From Pelagomonas calceolata (Eukaryota > Sar > Pelagophyceae > Pelagomonadales > Pelagomonadaceae), in NCBI GenBank assembly GCA_918797485.1, contig CAKKNE010000004.1, forward strand, positions 2,294,001 to 2,358,000: a DNA stretch of 64,000 nucleotides, in the 5' to 3' direction. The notes beneath the pieces were generated by a model, which made no database searches, had not been told where the DNA came from, and worked only from the letters and a program-made list of their open reading frames with translations. The position numbers and the translations under genes were made by a program. Positions 36,780 through 45,779 of this stretch are shown here, in pieces. Every line of letters begins with the position of its first letter. Position 1 is the stretch's first letter.

Positions 36780-36800
36780 CTAGTGTCTTACTCACGCTAG
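36780..36800 (-). promoter_or_regulatory. CTAG-armed upstream element, copy 12
   Basis: CTAGTGTCTTACTCACGCTAG. It lies 94 bp upstream of the ATG at 36895, the shortest single-gene distance. Confidence 0.7.
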
Positions 36801-36894
36801 CTAACAGTAGCGCTTGCTCTCTGATCCATTCGCAGCCGCCTTACAGCCGTGCAAACGCGCAACGCTCCTCCCGCAGCCTCATTTGCTCTCACAA

Positions 36895-37434
36895 ATGAAG
36901 CTGCTCCTCGTGCTCCTCACAACAAGCTACGCCGAGACGCTCGTCGAACAGGCGTCCAACCCCCACATCCAAGACGCGACGTGCGCCGAGGGTGCGTTCG
37001 CCGACCTGCTGGAGCGACCATACCTCTCACCGCTCAAGACCCAAGGCGACACCTTGCAGGGCGTAACGTCCGCGAGGACGCCGGGCGGCGCCCGCGTCAC
37101 GCTGTACGGTTTCAAGCAGCCGAAGCGGTTATCGGCGGCCGAGCTGCCGTTCTCCGTGGCGCCGGTCCAGTGGCCGAGGAATGACCCGCGGCTGCTCGTC
37201 GATGCGGCGGCACCTCATCCTGACTCGTGGTTCGAGGGCTACGCCTGGCGCGTCGTCGGCGCGTCGACGCCGTGCGGCGTCGTCCACCTCGGCTGGCTTT
37301 ACTCGGACGGGTCGACGGAGTTCCTCGCGCTCATCGCGCGGCCCGCGACGGACGGCGAGGCCGTCTGGAGCGTCGGCAACCCGGCGCACGCGGCGCTCGC
37401 GGCGCTGCTCGTCGCATCCGCTGGGAGAACCTAA
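36895..37434 (+). CDS. Secreted or lumenal protein of unknown function
   Basis: 179 residues. KLLLVLLTTSYAETLVEQAS is a good signal peptide with a likely cut after SYA. The mature part has three Cys and reads EGAFADLLERPYLSPLKTQG, VTLYGFKQPKRLSAAELPFS, SWFEGYAWRVVGASTPCGVV and GWLYSDGSTEFLALIARPAT. The last segments look like a beta-rich fold. No family recognised. Its stop is only 12 bp from that of the convergent HD gene. Confidence 0.6.
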   Translation: MKLLLVLLTTSYAETLVEQASNPHIQDATCAEGAFADLLERPYLSPLKTQGDTLQGVTSARTPGGARVTLYGFKQPKRLSAAELPFSVAPVQWPRNDPRLLVDAAAPHPDSWFEGYAWRVVGASTPCGVVHLGWLYSDGSTEFLALIARPATDGEAVWSVGNPAHAALAALLVASAGRT

Positions 37435-37446
37435 TCTGTGTTGAAT

Positions 37447-38181
37447 TTAAAACCCCACGACCTCACGCGCTCGCTCGCGCCAGGCGGCGAGCCACTCGTG
37501 GCCCGGCGCGGCGCGGCGCTTGCCCGGCGCCGTCCGGACGTACTCGTCCCGCAGCCGCAGCAGCTTCTCGTCGCAGTGCTCCGCCACCTCGCGCGCGATA
37601 TTTAACGACCCGCGTACCCCTCGCTCTCGCGCGTACGCCGCGCAGCGCTCGAGGCCGCGCACGCCGATGGCGTCGATCTTATCGGCGTCAGAGACGCAAT
37701 GCCGCAACACCTGGTAATGTTGTGGCAGCGCGGCCCAGGCCGGCACCTCACCGCGTGCGAGCGCCTTGGCCTCGCGCGAGTACGACACGGCGCCCATTAT
37801 TTGTACGACGGCGGCCGCGTCTGATGCCGACAAGGTCTCCGCCAGGAAGCGGTCTCGTCTCTCAATACACGCGCGGCCCGCGTCCGTCGCCGGGTCGACG
37901 TACTTGTGGTCGCAGACGTCGTGGAGGAGCGCGGCGACCTCGACGACGCGCGCGTCGTCGCCGCCGAGCTCAGCATAGATCGCGAGCGCCAGCGCGCGGA
38001 CCCGTTTCGCGTGCGCCAGGCCGTGGCTCTCGCCGCGCGCCTCGAGTTCCGACCGCGCGAACGCCAGCGTCCGCGGGCACGGGTCCGCCGAGGCGGGGTC
38101 GGCGGCCGGCGACGGCAGACCTTCGAACAGCGCGGCCGCGGCGGCGTCTGATGAGCGCTTCAGCGGTTGACTCGCGTCCAT
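37447..38181 (-). CDS. HD-domain phosphohydrolase
   Basis: 244 residues from the ATG at 38181; in-frame ATGs also exist at 38220 and 38397, the latter adding an Arg-rich stretch that could be an organelle presequence. The metal-binding His is in SHGLAHAKRVRALALAIYAE, the HD pair in VAALLHDVCDHKYVDP, and the later Asp in VSDADKIDAIGVRGLER. The order H...HD...D and the length suit the small YedJ-like HD hydrolases. Substrate unknown, probably a nucleotide or phosphoester. Confidence 0.8.
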   Translation of the reverse strand: MDASQPLKRSSDAAAAALFEGLPSPAADPASADPCPRTLAFARSELEARGESHGLAHAKRVRALALAIYAELGGDDARVVEVAALLHDVCDHKYVDPATDAGRACIERRDRFLAETLSASDAAAVVQIMGAVSYSREAKALARGEVPAWAALPQHYQVLRHCVSDADKIDAIGVRGLERCAAYARERGVRGSLNIAREVAEHCDEKLLRLRDEYVRTAPGKRRAAPGHEWLAAWRERAREVVGF

Positions 38182-38605
38182 GGTCTCGTTCTCGCTGAGT
38201 GCGCGGCGCGTCGTCGGCATCAGTATCTGGGCTGCTGCCCTGGACCGCAATTTGGTGCGCGCCGCGTGCCGCGAAGTGTTAAGTTGGCGCAACGTCGCTC
38301 GTGAGAGTCGTGCTTCGTCTTCAAAAAGAAAAGGCAGTCCGCGGGCGTGGGCGCGCCGCGGTGTGAGCTGAGGAGCAATTTGCGGCAAAGTGAGCATTTT
38401 GCGCAGGGTCCAAACAGGCCGCTGGCTCACTTTTGCGCGCCGAAAAGAAAGCAGCAGCGCTTCACAGCCCCTGTCACGCGCTTAGACGAGCCAGAAGCTC
38501 GAACGGTCGGCGCGCCCGACAACACAGCCACGACCAGAGCAAGCGCCAGTTGGCCTCCGCAAACGAATTCCCGCCGCGCGACGCACGCAACAAACACCAG
38601 CAACC

Positions 38606-39784
38606 ATGGGCCAGGCCGCCTCCGCCGAACTACGAACGGCCCAGGCCACCATCTCCACCTTAACGAAGGACCTCGCCGCGGCGCGGTCGACGCTCGCCGC
38701 GACCGAGGCCACGGTGCAGCAGGCCAAGAGCGAAGCGGTCGTGCGCGGCGCGCAGAGTGTTGGTTCTCAATTAGTGGACGGCGTGATCGCGCGCCAGGCC
38801 CTCGAGCGCGAACTCGAGGAGGCGAAGCGCTCGGCGAGAGTACGGGCCGGCGAGCTCGAGCGGGCGCAGCTAGAGTTGAAGAAAGCGAGGGACGACATGA
38901 TCAAGAAGACGGGCGACGCTAAACTGAAAGCGCTCGAGTCGGAACCGCGCGGCGCGCGAGGTGGCGACGCCATCGACGCCGCGCAGTTGGTGAGGACCGC
39001 GTCGCAGACGTTGCTCGAGGACGAATCCGGCATGGAGGACCCCGTGTTCGGGCGGTTGCTGCTGTCTACTCCCGCACAACGCGTGTATCGGGCGGACCCG
39101 CGGACGCTCTGGGCCGGCACGAGACTGTGGGAGAAGCAGCGCGCCTTCCGGGAAGCCAGAGCGGCCGAGATCGCCGCCTACAAGAAGAAGCACCCCGAGG
39201 GGGGCTGGCCCGGCGTCGTGACCGTCGTCCAGGATGAAGGTGTAGGCGCCGTGGTGGACGGCCAGCATAGGCTGGGCGCGGCTTGGTTACTATCCAAGGA
39301 AGATTCGTTACCAGAAGCCTTGCAGGGCATTCTGGTCGACGTGCGGCCGTCCACATCCGACGACGACGCTAAAAAACTGTTCGCGGAGATTAATTTGAGC
39401 GAGCCGGTGCCGCTAGTTGATTTGCCGACCGAAGACGGCGCGTCGGAGGATTTGAGGCAGCGGTTGGATCAGGCGGCGGAGGCTTTGGCCCAGAAGTGGC
39501 CGGCCATGTTCCGGCCGTCGCGGTCGTGCCGGCCGCCCCACTTGAACATCGACCTGCTGCGGGACGAGTTGTTTAGGAGCGGTGTTGTGGTTGATGGGGA
39601 TTTGACGGCGTGGTTAATGACTCAAAACGACGCGCTGGGTGCGCGCGACGACAAATGGTGGGCCTCGTCATCAGTACGGTGCCGCGCGGCCTCCAAGTCC
39701 GCGCGGGCGAACGCGCTGGCGAAGGCCCGCGACGCGGGCTTCTACCTGGGGCTGACCTGGGACTGGCTCGCCGCGGCCGAGTGA
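38606..39784 (+). CDS. DGQHR-motif (ParB/Srx-like fold) protein with coiled coil
   Basis: 392 residues. MGQAAS could accept N-myristoylation on Gly2. Residues about 10-110 are coiled coil (AKSEAVVRGAQS, LERELEEAKRSARVRAGELE). The central VVTVVQDEGVGAVVDGQHRL with GAAWLL carries the DGQHR motif, better known from bacterial DNA-modification (DndB-type) and ParB-like proteins. The C-terminal part is helical with several Trp. The biochemical role is unknown; the motif suggests a nucleotide-binding or ParB/sulfiredoxin-like fold. The 424-bp region shared with the divergent HD gene lacks a CTAG-armed element. Confidence 0.65.
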   Translation: MGQAASAELRTAQATISTLTKDLAAARSTLAATEATVQQAKSEAVVRGAQSVGSQLVDGVIARQALERELEEAKRSARVRAGELERAQLELKKARDDMIKKTGDAKLKALESEPRGARGGDAIDAAQLVRTASQTLLEDESGMEDPVFGRLLLSTPAQRVYRADPRTLWAGTRLWEKQRAFREARAAEIAAYKKKHPEGGWPGVVTVVQDEGVGAVVDGQHRLGAAWLLSKEDSLPEALQGILVDVRPSTSDDDAKKLFAEINLSEPVPLVDLPTEDGASEDLRQRLDQAAEALAQKWPAMFRPSRSCRPPHLNIDLLRDELFRSGVVVDGDLTAWLMTQNDALGARDDKWWASSSVRCRAASKSARANALAKARDAGFYLGLTWDWLAAAE

Positions 39785-39852
39785 GTAACCTCCGATTGCT
39801 TGTGGATCTTCATGTGCACGTTTCTTACGCACGGGTCGCGTGGAAGCGTCTG

Positions 39853-39874
39853 CTAGTGTCTTACGGCGCGCTAG
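39853..39874 (-). promoter_or_regulatory. CTAG-armed upstream element, copy 13
   Basis: CTAGTGTCTTACGGCG, then CGCTAG. It lies 182 bp upstream of the SAM50 ATG (40057). Confidence 0.75.
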
Positions 39875-40056
39875 CGCCGAGATTTCAGACGCGCTCGCGT
39901 TTTCAGCCGCTCAGCGCCTCAGCGCAACGAGCAGCGCGCAAGGCTGCTATACAACGCGTAGCGCGAGACGCCTTCGACGCGGCGGCATCGCTGCGACGGA
40001 ACCGAGCTCGACCCATCTAGAGAGCAAAACCAGGCACCAGCCCAGTAGCCCAAACG

Positions 40057-41391
40057 ATGGAGAAAGAGCCAATCGCAGTGCAAGGCATCAAGATCACGGG
40101 CCTCCGCCGCTACCCGCAGTCCTTAGTGCAGCAAGAGCTCAAAAAAGTACATCAGGCGCAGACCTTCGGCGCGCTGCTGGAAGAAATAGACGCCGCGACT
40201 CAAAATCTGAACCAGACGGACCTGTTCGATGACGTAAAAACGAGCATCGGCGGCGCCGACGCGCAGGGCGTACATGTAACGATCCACCTGAGCGAGAAGA
40301 AGCCGTACAAGCTGAAGGTCGGCGCCACCACCTCCGGCGCCGCCGACGAGGTGCGCTACGAGGCGGCGGGCACGCTGCGCGGCTTCCTACGCATGGGAGA
40401 GCTCGCGACGGCGACGGTCACGAAGTCGCCGAAGCACGGTCTGGAGCTCGCGTTCGGGCTGCGGCGGCCCGTCGCGACGCCGCTCGCAGTACTAGGCCTG
40501 GCCGAATCCATCGTATCCGTCGACGTCGAGGTGGGCGGCCGCGAGGCGCCGTGGGCGCCGGCCACCTCATCGACACCGGGCCGCCGCGTCGACGGCCGGG
40601 CCGTGCGCTGCGCGTGCGCGGCGCGCGACGGCAGCCGGCGGCTGGTGGTGGAGGTCGCGCGGCGTGTTGGTGTGGATGATGACGCCTTCTCCGAGTCGAC
40701 GAAGTGCGCCCTCTCCTATGCTCTCAGAGCGGACGGCCGCGACGCCGCGGCGGCGCCGACGGACGGCGCCTGCGCTGACGCCAGCGTGGAGGTCGCGGGC
40801 TTGGGCGACGCGGGCGACGCGCGCTTCGTCAAGGCGGAGGGCGCCCTCCAGAACCACATCCGTGTGACAAAACTACAAAACGGCTTCGTGGCCTTGGGCG
40901 GCGTCGCGCGCGTCGGCGCGGCCCTGCCGCTGTTCGGGAATGGTGTGTTGGACCTCGCCATGCCGGACCGGTTTTACCTGGGCGGGCCGCTGCGATTGCG
41001 GGCCTTCGAGCGCTGCGGCGTCGGCGCGCGGTCGCCGCGGGCGCGCGGCGCCCCGTTGCTCGCGGGCGACGCGACGGCGTTACCGGCCGTCGGCGGCGCG
41101 CTGCTCTGGGCGGCGTCGCTCATATTAAGCGCGCCGGTCCCGGGCGACCTCGGGAGGCACGGCCTGCGAGCTTTAGCGTTCCTCGACGCGGGCGGGCTCC
41201 TCGCGCCCGGCGCGCGCGCTTCACTCACATCGCTGATGGCCGAGACGCGGCTCTCCTGCGGATTGGGCCTAGCCCTCGCGCCGGCGGCGTTCGCGCGCCT
41301 CGAGCTGAACTACGGCTGGGTGCTCCGCGCGCGGCCGGGCGACGTCGCCAAGGGGCTCCAGTTCGGCGTGTCGGCGGCGTTCGGGAGCTGA
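40057..41391 (+). CDS. SAM50: SAM50/TOB55 (Omp85 family) outer-membrane insertase
   Basis: 444 residues. The N-terminus holds one POTRA-like domain (KITGLRRYPQSLVQQELKKV, DLFDDVKTSIGGADAQGVHV). The rest is a beta-barrel with alternating hydrophobic strands. Near residue 305, PDRFYLGGPLRLRAFERCGV fits the family's (R/K)FxLGGxxxLRGF signature that forms loop 6. In mitochondria this protein inserts beta-barrel proteins into the outer membrane. A plastid Omp85 is the alternative, but one POTRA favours SAM50. Single exon; convergent with the next gene, 19 bp apart. Confidence 0.85.
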   Translation: MEKEPIAVQGIKITGLRRYPQSLVQQELKKVHQAQTFGALLEEIDAATQNLNQTDLFDDVKTSIGGADAQGVHVTIHLSEKKPYKLKVGATTSGAADEVRYEAAGTLRGFLRMGELATATVTKSPKHGLELAFGLRRPVATPLAVLGLAESIVSVDVEVGGREAPWAPATSSTPGRRVDGRAVRCACAARDGSRRLVVEVARRVGVDDDAFSESTKCALSYALRADGRDAAAAPTDGACADASVEVAGLGDAGDARFVKAEGALQNHIRVTKLQNGFVALGGVARVGAALPLFGNGVLDLAMPDRFYLGGPLRLRAFERCGVGARSPRARGAPLLAGDATALPAVGGALLWAASLILSAPVPGDLGRHGLRALAFLDAGGLLAPGARASLTSLMAETRLSCGLGLALAPAAFARLELNYGWVLRARPGDVAKGLQFGVSAAFGS

Positions 41392-41410
41392 GTACTTATA
41401 AGTTGTATTA

Positions 41411-42460
41411 TTAGCCGAACCGGAGGTGCTGGGCGAGGACGCTGCGGATGTCCTCGAGGTCTAGCTCTTCGGAGGAAATGAGATACTGCTCATGGTCGCG
41501 CGTATTCGTCGGTTCTTGCCGGAAAAGGTCGCCAGAGAACGACATGAAGATGGAACGAATCTCGACCTGCCCTTTCGTAACGACCACGGTGGGCGGCTTT
41601 CCGGTGCCCGCGCCGTAGAGAGTGGGTACCCTGTCATTGCCCGGGCTGTCGGCGTCGGTCCCAACAAATACAGCGGTAGAGATTTCAAAATAGTTGTCTC
41701 GTTTACGAGTATCACGCCAGCCGATACCTGCACCACTGCCCCGTACGTACGGCGTAAAGCTGTTGAAAAGTTCGCAGTTCATAGGGAGCATTCCGCGTAG
41801 CGAGGGATACTGAGGAAAGCACTTGAAGTATCCCTCACCTATCGGCGCGCCCCCAGAGAGTGTTCCAAAGGTAGAGTCCCTACCGAGAATGGCCACGCGT
41901 CCGTCGCTCTTGCGGATCACGTAGTACGTGACCCCGAGCCGTGAGGCTTCCGGCGGAAACATATCGTCGTCGGAGCAATCGACCGCACAACGCAGGCCCT
42001 CGATGAGTATGCCGTCCTGCTCGTGATACTCAGTCACGCCGCTGCGGAACACGTCCCGCGCCTCGCGCGCCACCGAGCAGATGGAGCGGCCCTTCTGGCG
42101 GATCTCGACGTGCACAAGGTGGTCGTCGAGGTCCAGCAGCGGCCGCGGCGAATAGCAATCGAGGTACTTGTGGATAAAGTAGTCCCGCGGATGGCGCATC
42201 ATCACCGCCTTCCGGAGCGCCTCCGACGACGCGACGGCCGGCCACTGCTGCTCGCAGAGCATGAGCCAAAGCTCCCGCGAGCACGCCCTCACCTTAGAAT
42301 TGAGGCTGCATTCCCCGACTAGCTCGACCTCTCTCAGCGCAAGGTAGCTCATTGCTCGGGCACAGCAGCTGTCGGGCAGCGCCTGCAAGGTGCCGCTGCT
42401 CCCTTTACTTGTGTACCTTAGCTTGCCTCTATGCATTACCATCGTCGCTTCACTCTGCAT
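41411..42460 (-). CDS. Hypothetical protein, possibly F-box-like
   Basis: 349 residues from the ATG at 42460. The N-terminal LPDSCCARAMSYLALREVEL with KVRACSRELWLMLCEQQW resembles an F-box helix set (LPxxxxxxxxxYLxxxEL...C+xxxxxxxxxxxW). The remainder has Trp/Tyr-rich beta segments (YFKCFPQYPSLRGMLPMNCE, GAGIGWRDTRKRDNYFEIST) without a family I know. If the F-box is real, it would link a substrate to an SCF ubiquitin ligase. Divergent from OLA1, sharing the element at 42680 (219 bp). Confidence 0.6.
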   Translation of the reverse strand: MQSEATMVMHRGKLRYTSKGSSGTLQALPDSCCARAMSYLALREVELVGECSLNSKVRACSRELWLMLCEQQWPAVASSEALRKAVMMRHPRDYFIHKYLDCYSPRPLLDLDDHLVHVEIRQKGRSICSVAREARDVFRSGVTEYHEQDGILIEGLRCAVDCSDDDMFPPEASRLGVTYYVIRKSDGRVAILGRDSTFGTLSGGAPIGEGYFKCFPQYPSLRGMLPMNCELFNSFTPYVRGSGAGIGWRDTRKRDNYFEISTAVFVGTDADSPGNDRVPTLYGAGTGKPPTVVVTKGQVEIRSIFMSFSGDLFRQEPTNTRDHEQYLISSEELDLEDIRSVLAQHLRFG

Positions 42461-42575
42461 TTTGATGCTGTCCCCGCCGCGAATGGACGAACCAAATTTT
42501 GAGGCTGCGCAATGGACAGAGTCCCTTTTGAGGCAAGCGCAATGGACCGGGACTCAATTTTGATGCTGCCCCACT
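42461..42575. repeat. Imperfect tandem repeat in a promoter region
   Basis: Four units starting TTTTGA(T/G)GC at 42461, 42498, 42527 and 42559, three of them containing GCGMAATGGAC-type segments. It lies directly upstream of the ATG at 42460. Confidence 0.55.
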
Positions 42576-42679
42576 CAAACCGACTGGGCGCGAGAGCGAC
42601 GCCCCGCACCCGAGGTTCACGGGACGCGTATGCGTGGGTCCAAGAGGGCAGCTTTCTGAAGAGCACTACTCATCGAAAC

Positions 42680-42700
42680 CTAGCGGCATGTAGACACTAG
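42680..42700 (+). promoter_or_regulatory. CTAG-armed upstream element, copy 14 (with extra CTAG)
   Basis: CTAGCGG, CATGTAGA, CACTAG, followed by GGATGCCTAG (42701-42710) and CAAGC. 190 bp to the OLA1 ATG (42891) and 219 bp to the divergent ATG (42460). Confidence 0.75.
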
Positions 42701-42890
42701 GGATGCCTAGCAAGCGAGCCTGTCGACAAAATCGATCGACGTCGCGAGCGCTGCACACTTGCACCAGTCGAATTGCTAGTGCAATCCATACGCCGTCGAG
42801 CTACAACACAGCTCGTTGCACGAAGCGTGTCGTGCGTACAAGCAGGTAACTCCTTGCAGAGGCAGCAAGCCACACCTCATACCATACAAG

Positions 42891-44111
42891 ATGCCGCCCA
42901 AAGCAAAGGGTAAAGGCGAGGTCAACGAGGCCGGCCAGGCCGGCGCCTCGAAGTGGGGCCGCGTGAAGACCAATTTAAAGATGGGCGTCGTGGGCCTGCC
43001 CAACGTCGGCAAGTCGTCTTTATTTAACTTACTGACGGAGCAGGGCGCGGCCGCCGAGAACTTCCCGTTCTGCACCATCGACCCGAACGAGGCGCAGTGC
43101 GGCGTGCCTGATCAGCGCTTCAAGTGGCTCTGTGATCTCTACAAGCCTCCTTCGAAGGTCCCGGCCAAGTTACTGGTGACTGATATTGCTGGGCTCATAA
43201 AGGGCGCTTCAGAAGGTGCTGGATTGGGCAATGCGTTCTTGTCACACATCCAGGCCGTCGACGGCATCTACCATTGCGTTCGCGCGTTCGAGTCTGACGA
43301 AGTGATTCACGTCGACGATAGCGTGGATCCCGTGCGCGATCTCGAGACTATCCAGTCGGAGTTGTGCAAGAAGGACTTGGCCTACGTCAAGAAACAAATC
43401 ACAGCGCATGAAACGGCAAAGCAAGGCCAGAAGGCTCCCAAACTATCAGAAAGTTATATCTCAGCGAGGGATAAAATAGTAGCTCACTTGGAAGAGGACA
43501 AGCCGGCGTTCATGGCGGGGTTCACGGATAGCGAGATCGCCGACTTCAAGGTCTGCGCTCCGGCCTTGATAACGACGAAACCCATCATCTACTTAGTAAA
43601 CCTCTCGAAGAAAAACTTCATCGCCAAAAAATCGAAATGGTTACCTAGAATTGCGGACTGGGTCACCAGTCATGGTGGCGGCACGGTCATTCCCTTTTCG
43701 GTGGAATACGAGGAGGAGGTGTTTGGCGCCTTCCAGGCGGGCGGTGCCGCGGCGAAGCAGGAAGTCATTGCCGCGCACCAGGGCACGAAGTCCGTCCTAC
43801 CTCGGATCATCAAGTGCGGCTACAAGGAACTGAATTTGATCTACTTCTTCACGGCGGGCGAGAAGGAAGTGCGGGCCTGGAACATCTACAACGGCTCATT
43901 AGCACCGCAGGCCGCGGGCGCCATCCATTCGGACTTCGAGCGCGGCTTCATCAAGGCCGAGCTCTGCGCCTACGACGACTTCAAGGAGCACTGCGGCGGC
44001 AAGGCGTCCATGGCCAATTTGAAATCTCTGGGCAAGTACCGCCAGGAGGGCAAGAACTACGTCGTGAAAGATGGCGACATCATCGAGTTCAAATTTAACG
44101 TTAGCAAATAA
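42891..44111 (+). CDS. OLA1: Obg-like ATPase 1 (YchF/OLA1)
   Basis: 406 residues (human about 396). G1 is MGVVGLPNVGKSSLFNLLTE, and NFPFCTIDPNEAQC and TDIAGLIKGASEGAGLGN are the switch regions. The specificity loop is YLVNLSKKNF, the altered G4 (NxxE type) that makes this family prefer ATP. A coiled-coil insertion and a C-terminal TGS domain (LIYFFTAGEKEVRAWNIYNG) follow. Cytosolic, ribosome-associated, linked to stress control of translation. The start is the ATG giving MPPKAKGKGEV; upstream codons begin with TTG. Confidence 0.95.
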   Translation: MPPKAKGKGEVNEAGQAGASKWGRVKTNLKMGVVGLPNVGKSSLFNLLTEQGAAAENFPFCTIDPNEAQCGVPDQRFKWLCDLYKPPSKVPAKLLVTDIAGLIKGASEGAGLGNAFLSHIQAVDGIYHCVRAFESDEVIHVDDSVDPVRDLETIQSELCKKDLAYVKKQITAHETAKQGQKAPKLSESYISARDKIVAHLEEDKPAFMAGFTDSEIADFKVCAPALITTKPIIYLVNLSKKNFIAKKSKWLPRIADWVTSHGGGTVIPFSVEYEEEVFGAFQAGGAAAKQEVIAAHQGTKSVLPRIIKCGYKELNLIYFFTAGEKEVRAWNIYNGSLAPQAAGAIHSDFERGFIKAELCAYDDFKEHCGGKASMANLKSLGKYRQEGKNYVVKDGDIIEFKFNVSK

Positions 44112-44139
44112 CCTAGTTCTTATGGGGGGGGCGCGGCTC

Positions 44140-44340
44140 TAGGGCCGCGGCGACGGCGTCTAGGCGGCGAACGCGGGCGAACGCCGGCCGGCGCATCGCG
44201 GCGATGGCATCTAGGCGGCGAACGCCGGCGCATCGCGGCGATGGCATCTAGGCGGCGAACGCCGGCGCATCGCGGCGATGGCGTTAGGCGGCGAACGCCG
44301 GCGCATGGCACCGATGGCGTCTACGCGTGAAACGCCGGCG
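44140..44340. repeat. GC-rich tandem repeat derived from a gene's 3' end
   Basis: Four to five units of about 40 bp (GATGGCATCTAGGCGGCGAA, then CGCCGGCGCATCGCG). The last unit contains the stop codon and final codons of the minus-strand gene at 44321. Read on that strand, each unit repeats an PAF(A/H)A-stop ending. It fills the space between OLA1 and that gene. Confidence 0.8.
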
Positions 44341-45526
44341 CGAGCCGCCCCTCGAGCTCGTCCAGGTCCGGGGCGGGCTCGAGGACGAGGTGCCCCAGCG
44401 CCGCCGGCGCTGCTTCAGGCGACGCGTCGTGCGCGCCGAGCACCAACTCGCCGCGCGCCCAGGCCTCCATGCCCCAGGTCGCCGCGTCGCCCGTCGCCGA
44501 TTTTCCACTCTTCGCGTCCCGCACGACGAGCAATTGCCCCGCGCCCCGCGCCGTCCGCGTCGCCACGACGCCGAGGGGGAGCTGCCGTCTCCCTTTGAGT
44601 GACCCAAACGCGAAGGGCCAGCGGCTCCGCGCGACGGGGCGATACGTGCACGGTACGACTCGGCGGAGGACGCCGGGTTCTAACAGAGGCAGCGGCAGCG
44701 AGAAGCGCCAGCCCGCGGGAGACGGGGGAAAGAGCGGCAGCGCGGCCGCGGCCATTGGTATCTGCTCGTCCAGCTCGAGGGTATCGTGGTGGAGCATATC
44801 CTCGGAAGGAGACGCCTCGACCGGGCAGACTCGTGGAGGCGCCCCTATTTCAATGAGGACGAGGCCGCCAGGGCCCCGCGCTTGCTCAAGCCCGCGGGGC
44901 ACGCCGACGGCGTGGCATTGATAAATGCGCATCCGGCACCGCGGGAGCTTGCTGAATAGGACCGCCGTGGCGCGCGCGGCGCGTTGCAACACCGGATGGC
45001 TCGGGTGCGCCGCGGCGAGCCGTTGCGTCGCCTTTTGTAGTACCGCACAATCAATAAGCACCACGTCGCCGTCCTTGAAGGGCAACCGCGCGAAGCGCTT
45101 CGCGGCGGCGGCAGTCGCCTGGAAAGCGCAGGGCGCCAAATGGACGCCGTTGACGAGCGGGTGCACGCGGGCGTCCCTTAGTAAATGCGTCTCGTCCACG
45201 AACCGCCGCCGCTCGCGGGCCAGTATAGGAGAGACGAAGCCGCGCCAGCTCCGGCAGACGCGCGCGCAGTCCCTCAGGCAGCTCTCGCGCACCTCCGTCG
45301 CCGCGTCTTGCAGCGTGCTGCGGCGCGGGTCCGCGGAGTAGGCGAAGCTGTGCCAGCCGAGGACGTGCGTCCTCAAGCAATCGGTGAGCCGCGCGTCCTG
45401 CGACATGGCTGGCGCCGTGGCGGGCCGCTGCGGCGCCGGCGCGCTGCCCGCGGGCGTGGCGGTAGGCCGCTGCGGCGGCCGCGGGCTGCCCGATGCAGCC
45501 CTCGCGTCGCACGCCGCTGGTTTCAT
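44321..45526 (-). CDS. Hypothetical protein, possibly F-box-like
   Basis: 401 residues from an ATG at 45526. After a Pro/Ala-rich start, LTDCLRTHVLGWHSFAYSAD and CLRDCARVCRSWRGFVSPIL resemble the end of an F-box helix bundle (C+xWR). Later parts are beta-like (GGLVLIEIGAPPRVCPVEAS, GWRFSLPLPLLEPGVLRRVV). No catalytic motif. The C-terminal sequence lies in a locally amplified repeat (44140-44340). Confidence 0.6.
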   Translation of the reverse strand: MKPAACDARAASGSPRPPQRPTATPAGSAPAPQRPATAPAMSQDARLTDCLRTHVLGWHSFAYSADPRRSTLQDAATEVRESCLRDCARVCRSWRGFVSPILARERRRFVDETHLLRDARVHPLVNGVHLAPCAFQATAAAAKRFARLPFKDGDVVLIDCAVLQKATQRLAAAHPSHPVLQRAARATAVLFSKLPRCRMRIYQCHAVGVPRGLEQARGPGGLVLIEIGAPPRVCPVEASPSEDMLHHDTLELDEQIPMAAAALPLFPPSPAGWRFSLPLPLLEPGVLRRVVPCTYRPVARSRWPFAFGSLKGRRQLPLGVVATRTARGAGQLLVVRDAKSGKSATGDAATWGMEAWARGELVLGAHDASPEAAPAALGHLVLEPAPDLDELEGRLAPAFHA

Positions 45527-45779
45527 AGAACCAACGAGTCGGCGTGTGAGTTCCAGACGCGAGTTTCCAGGCTAGTGGGCTCGCTGCCAGCGAAGAGTGG
45601 GGGAGGAGCGCAGCGCGTCCTAGTTCGTCGCCGGCTGCGTGGGCTGGTACTTTTGCGAGTTTCGACCACGCCTCCCAAGCCTCCCAAGCCACGCGCTAAT
45701 TTCTCGGAGGAGCCGATCGTTCGAACGGCCGGCGGCCGCGGTGGAAGAATTCTCTAATTATGGTCAAGTTAAAGGGCCG

